Below, in pieces: positions 8,493-15,715 of a DNA stretch of 37,668 nt. Positions within the stretch are counted from its first letter, which is position 1. Every line of letters starts with the position of its first letter. Source of the DNA: an uncultured Eggerthella sp. (GTDB taxonomy: Bacteria; Actinomycetota; Coriobacteriia; Coriobacteriales; Eggerthellaceae). The notes beneath the pieces were generated by a model. That model had not been told where the DNA came from. It ran no database searches and was given only the letters and a program-made list of their open reading frames with translations. The position numbers were made by a program, and so were the translations under genes. The stretch lies in assembly GCA_900542265.1 (NCBI GenBank), contig UQML01000017.1, forward strand, positions 1-37,668, given 5' to 3'.

Positions 8493-8496
8493 TATA
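8491..8496 (-). promoter_or_regulatory. Candidate -10 box giving a leaderless DUF5662 mRNA
   Basis: On the reverse strand TATAAT (8496 down to 8491) is followed by seven bases and then ATG at 8483. With normal -10 to start-site spacing, transcription would begin at or next to the A of this ATG. No good -35 box is visible at 16-18 bases upstream, so this is tentative. Confidence 0.4.
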
Positions 8497-8687
8497 CGAG
8501 AAACAACAAAAGAAACCTGTGTAGACTCTGCAAGTTTTTATCACGATCATTACTTCATCATTCTCCATCATTTTGCGTTCCAGACTGAGCTCGAAAAGTA
8601 TTCAGGTTTCATTCAGGCCGCTTTCAAATTGCTGTGAGAAAACGTGAACATACTTTGATTAGAGATAAAAGTTCTTATAAAGAAGAA

Positions 8688-8718
8688 AAATACTAAAAAG
8701 TATTTTATAATAAATACT
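8688..8718 (+). promoter_or_regulatory. hicAB promoter with three-part palindromic operator
   Basis: Three copies of one 7-base half-site alternate in orientation: AAATACT (8688-8694), AGTATTT (8699-8705) and AAATACT (8712-8718). A perfect -10 box TATAAT (8706-8711) fills the 6-base gap between the last two. A repressor bound here would cover the promoter. HicB antitoxins with a DNA-binding domain repress their own operon this way. A consensus -35 is not visible. Confidence 0.75.
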
Positions 8719-8731
8719 ATAGGGAGCCGCT

Positions 8732-8905
8732 ATGGTAAAAAGAAGGGACTTGGTCAAAGAATTAGTCGATGCTGGTTTTATTAATAAAGGCGGAACTAAT
8801 CACGAAGTTTTTATAAAACCTGGTTTTAGAACTACGGTTCCCAGACATAGAGAAATTGATGAAAACCTTGCGCGTCAAATCAGAAAGCAAGCGGGACTAC
8901 TATAA
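8732..8905 (+). CDS. hicA: HicA-family toxin (mRNA interferase)
   Basis: A 57-residue protein, normal for HicA. It has the double-stranded-RNA-binding-like fold with the family motif GGTNHEVFIKPG and the catalytic histidine at residue 24, followed by TVPRHREIDENLARQIRKQAGL. HicA cleaves mRNA when not bound by HicB. The start ATG has GGGAG five bases upstream. The gene order hicA-hicB, the 47-bp gap and the palindromic promoter upstream fit a complete toxin-antitoxin module. The local sequence is more AT-rich than the neighbouring housekeeping genes, which suggests acquisition by transfer. Confidence 0.93.
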   Translation: MVKRRDLVKELVDAGFINKGGTNHEVFIKPGFRTTVPRHREIDENLARQIRKQAGLL

Positions 8906-8952
8906 CAAAACTCCGATAGTTGAATAAAAGACCTGATAAGACTGGAGTAGAC

Positions 8953-9393
8953 ATGTTGCATGTATATGAGTTTGAATTATTTAAAGACGGCGATATGTAT
9001 TTAGCTTTTCCTTATGATATGGCCGGTGGAACTCAAGGAAAAACCATAGAAGAAGTTTGTCGTATGGCAGCTGATTGGCTTCAAACCGAAATGGAATACA
9101 GGGATATGGATGGGGAAGATTTCCCTGAGGCCACGTTTGGAAATAAACCTAAACATGGTGGGCAAACACTCATTGTTGCAGTTAATGCTGGTAAAGATAC
9201 CGTGAAAAAAGTATCAGCTTCAGATGCCGCCAGAATGCTAGGCGTAACGCCGGGACGAGTAACACAAATGATAACAGCAGGATACTTACATGCATTTAAA
9301 GAAGGTCATAAGACTTGGGTGACGGTTGATAGTATTAATGCGCGTCTTGCTGAAAAACCAAAAGCGGGTCGTCCTCGCAAGCTGGCTGTGTAA
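8953..9393 (+). CDS. hicB: HicB-family antitoxin with C-terminal HTH
   Basis: A 146-residue antitoxin. Residues ~1-75 form the HicB partial RNase-H-like domain that binds HicA (YEFELFKDGDMYLAFPYDMAGG, EEVCRMAADWLQ). Residues ~87-130 are a MerR/excisionase-like helix-turn-helix (SASDAARMLGVTPGRVTQMI) with a wing (KTWVTVDSINARL). The tail KAGRPRK resembles an AT-hook. This DNA-binding half presumably reads the alternating AAATACT sites ahead of hicA. The start at 8953 is preferred over an in-frame TTG at 8920 because GGAG lies five bases upstream and the homology begins there. Confidence 0.9.
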   Translation: MLHVYEFELFKDGDMYLAFPYDMAGGTQGKTIEEVCRMAADWLQTEMEYRDMDGEDFPEATFGNKPKHGGQTLIVAVNAGKDTVKKVSASDAARMLGVTPGRVTQMITAGYLHAFKEGHKTWVTVDSINARLAEKPKAGRPRKLAV

Positions 9394-9546
9394 ATTTTGT
9401 CTCAAGAGAAATGTGATAGCTGAATAGACATGTCATAGGTATGTTATAGAAAAACAGTAGAACTTTGTGACCATAGACCGTTAAGCGTGATAAAGAACCA
9501 ATCGCCTGTCATTTTTCTCGCTTTTACTCTATTTGTTAAATAGTAT

Positions 9547-9574
9547 TTGACTTCTTTTTCCATTGTTGTATTAT
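9547..9574 (+). promoter_or_regulatory. Promoter of tRNA-Arg
   Basis: The -35 box TTGACT (9547-9552) and -10 box TATTAT (9569-9574) are separated by 16 bases. Transcription should start near 9581, about 11 bases before the mature tRNA 5' end. Confidence 0.75.
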
Positions 9575-9591
9575 TTCTCTTGCTGAAAAAC

Positions 9592-9668
9592 GCGCCGTTA
9601 CCTCAGCTGGATAGAGGGACTGACTACGAATCAGTACGTCGGGGGTTCGAATCCCTCACGGCGCACCA
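9592..9668 (+). tRNA. tRNA-Arg (anticodon ACG)
   Basis: Full cloverleaf. The acceptor stem is GCGCCGT/ACGGCGC (9592-9598 with 9658-9664). The D-arm is CCTC/GAGG. The anticodon stem is ACTGA/TCAGT with loop CTACGAA, placing anticodon ACG at 9626-9628. The T-arm contains TTCGAAT. The discriminator is A, and CCA is encoded at 9666-9668. ACG (inosine after editing) reads CGU, CGC and CGA arginine codons. Confidence 0.97.
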
Positions 9669-9679
9669 TCTAAAACTTC

Positions 9680-9709
9680 CCCGTTTTGCCTGATCAAAGC
9701 GGGTTTTTT
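9680..9709 (+). terminator. Rho-independent terminator of tRNA-Arg
   Basis: CCCGTTTTG (9680-9688) pairs with CAAAGCGGG (9695-9703), with one G-U pair and a six-base loop. Six T residues follow. Confidence 0.9.
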
Positions 9710-9885
9710 GTTTTATATCTCCAATTTAAAATGCTAATGGTAGGTGCTACCCGAAAGGCACTTCTGATAAGACATCAGGCAACAAATGCGCGACAAGAGT
9801 GCAACCAGTAATCTATCTGCAATAACTCTTTAGTATGATGGCTCCACAAGATAAGACATGCAATGTATGAAGATAGGAGCCTCAT

Positions 9886-10638
9886 ATGAATTTACTTGAA
9901 GGTAAAGTTGCTATTATTACTGGTGGTACGCGCGGTATTGGCTTTGGTATTGCTCATAAGTTTTTAGAGAATGGTGCCAAGGTTGCAATTTGTGGATCAC
10001 GCCAGGAGACCGTTGATACAGCACTCGCAAAGTTTGCTGAAATCAATCCTGATTATCCGGTTATGGGCATCACCCCAAAACTTACCGATCCTGAGTCGAT
10101 TACTGCTGAGTTTGCCAAAGTTGTTGAGACGTTTGGTCGCCTTGATATTTTGGGTAACAACGCAGGTAAAGAATCACGCACACACTTGCTTGATTACACT
10201 CCTGAAGAGCTCCAAAGCATCATGGATTTGAATGTACTTTCGGTCTTTTATACCTGCCAGGTTGCGGTCAGCATTTTCCGTGAGCAGGGCGATGGCGGCT
10301 GTATTATCAATACCTCATCAATGGTGTCTCGCTATGGTCAGCCTTCCGGTTCTGCGTACCCAACTTCAAAGTTTGCGGTTAATGGTTTGACTTTGTCGCT
10401 TGCTCGCGAGCTTGCTCCTGATCATATCCGCGTGAATGCAGTTGCGCCTGGCGTTACCCACACCGACATGGTTGACGGTTTGCCTGATGAGATTATCAAG
10501 CCATTGATTGCTTCAATCCCGCTTGGTCGCATGGCTGAGCCCGAGGACATTGCTAATGCGTATCTCTATCTCGCAAGTGATTTGGCAAGCTATGTCTCTG
10601 GTATCGTTCTTCCTGTTGATGGGCTTGCTCGTTCATAG
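9886..10638 (+). CDS. BaiA-like short-chain dehydrogenase/reductase
   Basis: A 250-residue classical SDR. It has the dinucleotide motif TGGTRGIG (residues 12-19), NNAG (91-94), catalytic Ser 144/145, Tyr158 and Lys162 (YPTSK), and a C-terminal VDGLARS. The opening, the insert around DYPVMGITPKLTD and the PGVTHTDMV segment resemble the bile-acid 3-alpha-hydroxysteroid dehydrogenase BaiA more than fatty-acid FabG. Where BaiA has an acidic residue after the second beta strand (NAD+ binding), this protein has Ser38-Arg39, which suggests NADP(H). The gene stands alone behind its own upstream region, with TATGAT at 9834-9839 as a possible -10. Substrate not determinable: a hydroxysteroid or another cyclic alcohol is possible. 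Confidence 0.85.
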   Translation: MNLLEGKVAIITGGTRGIGFGIAHKFLENGAKVAICGSRQETVDTALAKFAEINPDYPVMGITPKLTDPESITAEFAKVVETFGRLDILGNNAGKESRTHLLDYTPEELQSIMDLNVLSVFYTCQVAVSIFREQGDGGCIINTSSMVSRYGQPSGSAYPTSKFAVNGLTLSLARELAPDHIRVNAVAPGVTHTDMVDGLPDEIIKPLIASIPLGRMAEPEDIANAYLYLASDLASYVSGIVLPVDGLARS

Positions 10639-10656
10639 CGTTTATAAGTAAAAGTT

Positions 10657-10736
10657 TGGCGATGGGGCGCCAATGGAGTGCCGATGGGATGGTGTTTGCT
10701 GCTCCGCGCATTACTTGCGCACAAACCCCATCGCCA
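10657..10736. repeat. 80-bp element with 11-bp perfect terminal inverted repeats
   Basis: TGGCGATGGGG (10657-10667) is the exact reverse complement of CCCCATCGCCA (10726-10736). Inside it, GATGG-GTTTG can pair with CAAAC-CCATC, and GCGCA with TGCGC. It lies 18 bp after the SDR gene and has no U-tract, so it is a poor terminator. The terminal sequence AACCCCATCGCCAC recurs exactly at 36755-36768. The element could be a small MITE-like repeat or a structured RNA. Confidence 0.6.
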
Positions 10737-10790
10737 CCTTCTGAAATTTGAATATCTTGTGAGTTCTTCTGAGATAACCTATGTGTCTCA

Positions 10791-10818
10791 TTGACAGATT
10801 TTTCGCGCTTATTAGAAT
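10791..10818 (+). promoter_or_regulatory. SigA-type promoter of htpG
   Basis: A perfect -35 box TTGACA (10791-10796) and -10 box TAGAAT (10813-10818) are spaced by 16 bases. The CIRCE operator begins six bases downstream, so HrcA would sit on the transcription start. Confidence 0.85.
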
Positions 10819-10823
10819 CAGAT

Positions 10824-10850
10824 TTAGCACTCTCGGCTTGGGAGTGCTAA
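10824..10850 (+). promoter_or_regulatory. CIRCE operator (HrcA binding site)
   Basis: A perfect CIRCE: TTAGCACTC (10824-10832), nine-base spacer, GAGTGCTAA (10842-10850). HrcA represses heat-shock genes through this element. It places htpG under HrcA control. Confidence 0.97.
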
Positions 10851-10853
10851 TTT

Positions 10854-10892
10854 TTGATACAGAAATTTGATACAGAAATTTGATACAGAATT
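10854..10892 (+). repeat. 13-bp tandem repeat x3 in the htpG leader
   Basis: Three consecutive copies of TTGATACAGAAAT (10854-10866, 10867-10879 and, with one change near its end, 10880-10892). It lies between CIRCE and the htpG start. No function is apparent. Confidence 0.9.
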
Positions 10893-10912
10893 TGCGACTG
10901 AATTAAGTCGCA
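10893..10912 (+). promoter_or_regulatory. Hairpin in the htpG 5' leader
   Basis: TGCGACT (10893-10899) pairs perfectly with AGTCGCA (10906-10912) across a six-base loop, directly after the tandem repeat and about 55 bases before the start codon. It could affect mRNA stability or temperature response, but no ribosome site lies inside it. Confidence 0.5.
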
Positions 10913-10967
10913 CCCAATAGTGCGTGAACAATGCCAGTAGTGCTGACACATAAAAGAAAGGACATAC

Positions 10968-12932
10968 ATGAGAAAATTTAAAACCGAAAGCAAACGCTTA
11001 CTTGATCTGATGATCAATTCAATTTATACCAATCGCGAGATTTTCTTGCGTGAGTTGATTTCTAACGCATCGGACGCGGTAGATAAGCTCTACTTCAAAT
11101 CGCTCACGGATCCCGAGATTACCATTTCAAAAGATGATCTCAATATCCAAGTTACGGCTGATAAAAACGCACGCACGTTAACCATTGCAGATACCGGCCT
11201 TGGTATGACCGCTGAAGAGTTGGAGAAGAACTTAGGCACCATTGCGCACTCCGGAAGCTTGGAGTTCAAGACTGACAATGCTGAGTCTCAGGGTGATGCA
11301 GTTGATATCATCGGTCAGTTTGGTGTGGGCTTCTACTCTGCGTTCATGGTGGCAAAAAAAGTCACCGTGATTTCGCGCGCCTACGGATCCGATGAGGCGT
11401 TCAAGTGGGAGAGCAACGGCATTGATGGTTATACGGTGTCTCCGGCTGAAAAGGCAACGCATGGTACTGAGGTTATTCTTGAGCTCAAGGATAACACCGA
11501 GGAAGAGAATTACGACACCTACCTTGAGACCTCCACGCTCAAAAATCTCATCAAGCGTTATAGCAACTATGTGCGCTATCCAATTTTAATGGAGGTTGAG
11601 ACCACGCGTGCACTCCCTAAGCCTGAAGATGCAGGGGACGATTGGAAGCCAGAATACGAGACTGTTGAGGAAATCCAAACAATAAACTCGATGATTCCTA
11701 TCTGGAAGCGTCGCAAGTCCGAAGTTTCCCAAGAGGAGTACAACGAGTTCTATAAAACGGACTTCCACGACTTTATGGATCCAGCTCGTACGATGTCGGT
11801 ACATGCGGAAGGCGCTCTTTCTTACGACGCGCTCATGTTTATCCCATCGCATGCTCCCTATGATCTCTACACCAAAGACTATAAGAAGGGCTTGGCGCTC
11901 TATTCCTCAAACGTGCTCATTATGGAGAAGTGTGAGGAGCTTTTGCCTGACCACTACAATTTTGTCCGTGGCGTGGTTGACAGCCAGGATCTCACGCTCA
12001 ACATTTCGCGCGAGACGCTCCAGCATAACTCGCAGCTTCGCGCCATTGCACGCCGTCTCGAGAAGAAAATCCACGGTGATCTCGTTGATTATCTGGCCAA
12101 AGATCGCGAAGGATACGAGAAGTTCTTTGAGAACTTTGGCCGCGGTTTGAAATATGGCATTTACACGAGCTACGGTATGGAGAAGGGCAACCTGGCAGAG
12201 CTTCTGCTCTTCTATTCGGCCAAGCAGCAAAAGATGGTGACGCTCGCGGAGTACATCGACGCCGCTCCTGCGGATCAGAAGGCAATCTATTATGCGGCTG
12301 GCGAGTCGGTTGATCGTTTGGCTAAGATGCCTATCGTCAAGAGTGTGATGGATAAAGGTTACGATGTGCTGCTCTGCACGCAAGACGTTGACGAGTTTTG
12401 CATGATGGCCATGCAGGATTACACGGTCGATGTGCCAGCCGCAGCTGACGGCACGGATGGCGCAAGCGACGCAACCGAGTCCAAGACCTATCTTTTCCAA
12501 AATGTTGCAGGCGGCGATCTCGATCTTGAAACTGAGGATGAGAAGAGCGCTGCTGAGGCAATCACCAAGGATAACGAGGAGCTCTTTGCTGCGATGCGTG
12601 ATGCACTTGATGGCAAAGTGGTGCGTGTTGCGGTGTCCGCTCGTTTGACTGAGGCACCGGCTTGCGTTGTCGCGGACGGTCCCATCAGTCTTGAGATGGA
12701 AAAGATCATGGCTATGACACCAGATGGTCAGGACGTTAAGAGTGATCGTGTGCTCGAGATTAATCCTCATCACCCCATCTTTGAGGTACTCAAGACGGCG
12801 CAAATTGAAGGCGATGCGGCTAAAGTCGCACAGTACACTTCCATTTTGTATGACCAGGCTTTGATCACGGAGGGCTTACCTATTGATGACCCCATCGCTT
12901 ATGCGCAAGCAGTCTGTGACCTCATGAAATAG
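10968..12932 (+). CDS. htpG: Molecular chaperone HtpG (Hsp90)
   Basis: A 654-residue Hsp90-family ATPase chaperone. The N-terminal ATP site has FLRELISNASDAVDKL, ADTGLGMT, GQFGVGFYSAFMV and HGTEVIL. The middle domain has IPIWKRRKSEVSQEEYNEFY and the catalytic-loop arginine in LNISRETLQHN. The C-terminal dimerisation domain ends with NPHHPIFEVLK. It is cytosolic. An insertion at residues ~485-505 is Ala/Asp/Thr-rich. The start has AAAGGA upstream. A perfect CIRCE operator ahead indicates HrcA repression. A hairpin terminator follows at 13000-13029. Confidence 0.98.
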   Translation: MRKFKTESKRLLDLMINSIYTNREIFLRELISNASDAVDKLYFKSLTDPEITISKDDLNIQVTADKNARTLTIADTGLGMTAEELEKNLGTIAHSGSLEFKTDNAESQGDAVDIIGQFGVGFYSAFMVAKKVTVISRAYGSDEAFKWESNGIDGYTVSPAEKATHGTEVILELKDNTEEENYDTYLETSTLKNLIKRYSNYVRYPILMEVETTRALPKPEDAGDDWKPEYETVEEIQTINSMIPIWKRRKSEVSQEEYNEFYKTDFHDFMDPARTMSVHAEGALSYDALMFIPSHAPYDLYTKDYKKGLALYSSNVLIMEKCEELLPDHYNFVRGVVDSQDLTLNISRETLQHNSQLRAIARRLEKKIHGDLVDYLAKDREGYEKFFENFGRGLKYGIYTSYGMEKGNLAELLLFYSAKQQKMVTLAEYIDAAPADQKAIYYAAGESVDRLAKMPIVKSVMDKGYDVLLCTQDVDEFCMMAMQDYTVDVPAAADGTDGASDATESKTYLFQNVAGGDLDLETEDEKSAAEAITKDNEELFAAMRDALDGKVVRVAVSARLTEAPACVVADGPISLEMEKIMAMTPDGQDVKSDRVLEINPHHPIFEVLKTAQIEGDAAKVAQYTSILYDQALITEGLPIDDPIAYAQAVCDLMK

Positions 12933-12999
12933 ACGTGACGCTTAGGCGACGCTTTGGACGCGATCCTGGATGCGTCTTACAACCCTATTGCAATTCTGC

Positions 13000-13029
13000 A
13001 GGAGCGCACTCGGTTTCGGGTGCGCTCCT
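13000..13029 (+). terminator. Terminator after htpG
   Basis: AGGAGCGCAC (13000-13009) pairs perfectly with GTGCGCTCCT (13020-13029) across a ten-base loop. The following TTATAATTAT is T-rich but not a clean U-tract. Confidence 0.75.
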
Positions 13030-13152
13030 TTATAATTATGCGTTACATTACAATGCTACAACGCGGTATTTAACGCTGCGTTGCGAGTCGTCAATGCTTG
13101 GAGTATCAAATATGTGGTGCAGTTTTGCAAGAGCATCATATGAAGAGGTGCA

Positions 13153-13716
13153 ATGAATCCGTTAGAACTATTACGCCAGCCCGCCTTTGCCGATGTAAAA
13201 ACTATCGGTATTCCGCGTGGGCTGCTCTATTATCGCTATGCCACTTTGTGGTGTACGTTTTTTGAAGAGCTCGGCCGTCGGGTTGTGGTGAGTAGTCCGA
13301 CTGATCGCGCTATCCTAGAAGCGGGCGATCATCGCTCGGTCGATGAATGTTGCCTTGCATCAAAGATTTACATGGGCCATGTTGAGGCGCTTCTTCAAGA
13401 CGATGAGGTTGACGCAATTTTTATCCCCTCGGTTGACAATCTGGGTCATAACGACAGTTTTTGTACTAAATTTCAAGCGTTACCTGACCTGGTTTCTAAT
13501 ACCTTTGCGACAGGAACAAGTAATCCAACGGATGCGTTTACGGTACAGCCTGTGATGGCGCGTATTGGAGGGGGATCTGCCCCAAGCAAAAAACCTCTGA
13601 GAATTCTTTCTGCAGAAATCGACGTGGAAGACACCAAAATTTCTGAGTCTGAAGCGTTTCTTTCTCTTGGCCAGCAGCTAGGAGCTACAAAAAAAACAGG
13701 CGAAAGCTGCCTATAA
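13153..13716 (+). CDS. DUF2229 acyl-CoA-dehydratase-associated protein, N-terminal part (frameshifted)
   Basis: The first 187 codons of a gene whose remainder continues in another frame at about 13697-14236. The sequence IGIPRGLLYYRYATLWCTFFEELG, SSPTDRAILEAG, VDECCLASKIYMGHVEALL is typical of DUF2229, a domain found next to or fused with BadF/BcrA-type ATPase activases of radical acyl-CoA dehydratases. The conserved cysteines (VDECC, FCTKF) may hold an Fe-S cluster. After LGQQLGATKK the frame runs into an unrelated TGESCL and stops. Removing one A from the A8 run (13689-13696) restores KKQAKAAYKAAIKAQTK and joins the downstream part. The mutation may be real, a sequencing error, or a slippage site. 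Confidence 0.8.
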   Translation: MNPLELLRQPAFADVKTIGIPRGLLYYRYATLWCTFFEELGRRVVVSSPTDRAILEAGDHRSVDECCLASKIYMGHVEALLQDDEVDAIFIPSVDNLGHNDSFCTKFQALPDLVSNTFATGTSNPTDAFTVQPVMARIGGGSAPSKKPLRILSAEIDVEDTKISESEAFLSLGQQLGATKKTGESCL

Positions 13717-13753
13717 AGCTGCCATTAAAGCTCAGACAAAAGAGGACAAAATC

Positions 13754-14236
13754 ATGGGTGCGGCACTCAAGGATACGCTTGAAACCATTAACAAGCTTCC
13801 TGCTGATGAACAGCCCCTCAAAATTTTGCTTGTGGCACACCCTTACGTGTTGCATGATGCTTATATCGGAGATCCCATTAAAGAAATGCTCGAGGAGTGT
13901 GGGGCGGTGGCGCTTTGTGCTGATCAATATGATCGGGAAAAAGCGCGTAGGGTAAGCGATGAGTTTTCCGACACTCTGCCTTGGGTGGTTAATCGTGAGT
14001 TAATCGGAGCGATTCTCTCGCTCTATGATCAGATCGACGGCATTGTTCTCATGAGTGCATTTCCGTGTGGTCCTGATTCTATGACTAATGATGCTATTGT
14101 GCGCTTTATTAAGGGTAAGCCTATTTTATCTCTTACGGTTGATGCGCAATCAGGGCTCGCAGGACTAGAGACGCGTGTTGAGAGTTTTGTGGATATCCTC
14201 GGATACCAGCGTAAAGGAGGGTATATCCATGAGTGA
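13754..14236 (+). CDS. DUF2229-type protein, C-terminal part (after the frameshift)
   Basis: 160 residues from the first ATG in this frame. Protein-like sequence in the same frame extends back to the A8 run at 13689, so this is most likely the second half of the preceding gene (together ~360 residues) and not an independent protein. It contains ILLVAHPYVLHDAYIGDPIKEMLEECG and the ending AFPCGPDSMTNDAIVRF...PILSLTVDAQSGLAGLETRVESFVDIL. The cysteine and the D/E-rich region resemble the C-terminal parts of large dehydratase-activase fusion proteins. The stop codon overlaps the next gene by eight bases, so translation is probably coupled. No strong ribosome site precedes 13754, which also argues against a separate start. 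Confidence 0.75.
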   Translation: MGAALKDTLETINKLPADEQPLKILLVAHPYVLHDAYIGDPIKEMLEECGAVALCADQYDREKARRVSDEFSDTLPWVVNRELIGAILSLYDQIDGIVLMSAFPCGPDSMTNDAIVRFIKGKPILSLTVDAQSGLAGLETRVESFVDILGYQRKGGYIHE

Positions 14237-15626
14237 ACAACATCCCGATAATAATTCTGGTAATAACTCCAGTAATAATCCTGGCAACAACTCTCATATG
14301 GGTAATAAACGCCTCGACTTCTCCGCTATGCGCCGTGATGCCATTGATACCTTGAAGCATCACTATGATGATATTCGTTCGGCTGTCGTTTCGATCCAAC
14401 CAGGTGAACCGCGGGGTTTGCGGCCGTCTTTGCGCGGTGCAAAAGACGCAAATGTCCCATCGGAAACAGAACAAAAAGGAGATAAAAAGAGCAAGAAGGT
14501 ACAGAAGAGGTCCGAAAAGACGCAAAAACATGCGTTTAAAGGGACGTTTGCGGATAAACGTCATTCGACTAAAAAAGTGGCGTTTATGCGTTATAGCTAT
14601 TATGATATCGCGTTCAAATATTTTGTAGAGCAGGTACTCAACGCTGAGTTTGTACAGCTGCCTGAGGCGACGCGGCGCACGCTTGAACTGGGGACACTTA
14701 ATTCAACAGATTATGTTTGTGCGCCGTTTAAGCACATTTTGGGTGATTACATTGAGGCGCTTGAACACGGCGCTGATGTGCTTGTGCAGTTTGCTGGTCC
14801 GTGTCGTTTGGGGTATTACGGCGAACTCCAAGAGGCTATTTTGCATGATATGGGCTATGACTTTACCATGCTCAATTTTGCGACGGTAATTGATGAGCCA
14901 CCTACGGAACTCATCACTATTTGTAAAGAGAAAATAAATCCCCATCTCTCGATTCCTGAAGGCGTCAAACAATTTTTAGTACTTCTCCATATGCTTGAGG
15001 TGCTTGATTCTTACAACGATCTCTATTTGGCGCAAGCAGGATTTGAAGTACAAAAAGGATCGTTTGCGCGAGCGCGCGATGTGTTTTTTGCAGATATGCG
15101 CGCAGCAACTAATAAAGCAGAGATTGATCGTGCCTATGAGCAGGCAAAACTTGCTCTTAAAGCAATTCCAGTGCATCAACCGGTGGATCCTATCCGAGTG
15201 GGGATTGTAGGCGAATACTTTACCGCAGCTGATGCGCACAGCAATTTGTTTATTGAGGACAAGCTTATCGATATGGGCGTGAGTGTGGCGCGCAAGATGA
15301 ATATGACCAATCGCAATTTGCACTATAACGAGCCTAATTTGCGCCGCAGTGTGGCAGAATATGTGCAATTTGATATGGGTCCCACTTCAACGCTCACGCT
15401 TGCGGCGACTAAGCAGTATATAGAAGAAGGATACGATGGGGTAATTCATCTCAAGAGCGCAGGATGTACGCCCGAGATTGACGTGATGCCGGTATTGCAG
15501 AAAATGAGTCGCGATTATGGCGTACCTATTTTGTATTTGAGCTATGATTCGCAAACATCGGATACGGGATTAGATACGCGCCTCGAGGCGTTTTATGACA
15601 TGATCGCCATGCGTAAGGCACGTTAA
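14229..15626 (+). CDS. Acyl-CoA dehydratase/activase-related protein with low-complexity N-terminus
   Basis: A 465-residue protein. Residues 1-25 are Asn/Ser/Gly-rich and residues ~70-120 Lys-rich, both low-complexity and unusual for the family. The folded part (~125-465) has VQFAGPCRLGYYGELQEAILHDMGY, VGIVGEYFTAADAHSNLFIEDKL, HLKSAGCTPEIDVMPVLQKM and LYLSYDSQTSDTGLDTRLEAFYDMI. These match the C-terminal section of the large 2-hydroxyglutaryl-CoA-dehydratase/activase-like proteins. Cysteines in GPCR and AGCTPE are probable Fe-S ligands. The start at 14229 is supported by GGAGG seven bases upstream and overlaps the preceding stop. With its neighbours it forms a split version of a protein that is a single chain in many anaerobes. 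The substrate is unknown. Confidence 0.78.
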   Translation: MSEQHPDNNSGNNSSNNPGNNSHMGNKRLDFSAMRRDAIDTLKHHYDDIRSAVVSIQPGEPRGLRPSLRGAKDANVPSETEQKGDKKSKKVQKRSEKTQKHAFKGTFADKRHSTKKVAFMRYSYYDIAFKYFVEQVLNAEFVQLPEATRRTLELGTLNSTDYVCAPFKHILGDYIEALEHGADVLVQFAGPCRLGYYGELQEAILHDMGYDFTMLNFATVIDEPPTELITICKEKINPHLSIPEGVKQFLVLLHMLEVLDSYNDLYLAQAGFEVQKGSFARARDVFFADMRAATNKAEIDRAYEQAKLALKAIPVHQPVDPIRVGIVGEYFTAADAHSNLFIEDKLIDMGVSVARKMNMTNRNLHYNEPNLRRSVAEYVQFDMGPTSTLTLAATKQYIEEGYDGVIHLKSAGCTPEIDVMPVLQKMSRDYGVPILYLSYDSQTSDTGLDTRLEAFYDMIAMRKAR

Positions 15627-15715
15627 CAAAAGAGGTCGCTGTGCGCGATGGATAGCTACAAGCAATAACAAACAATGGTAAATAACCACGACTGATAGAC
15701 CAAAGTGAGGCAGAC

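Noticed and set aside
9592..9668. tRNA-Arg as an attachment site of an integrated element carrying hicAB
   Set aside because: No duplicated tRNA 3' end and no integrase are visible in the window.
11907..12803. A 298-codon reverse frame inside htpG
   Set aside because: Fully antisense to a well-conserved Hsp90 gene; the translation has no recognisable domain.
12935..13156. A 73-codon forward frame between htpG and the DUF2229 gene
   Set aside because: It runs through the htpG terminator hairpin, starts at GTG without a ribosome site, and has no protein-like composition.
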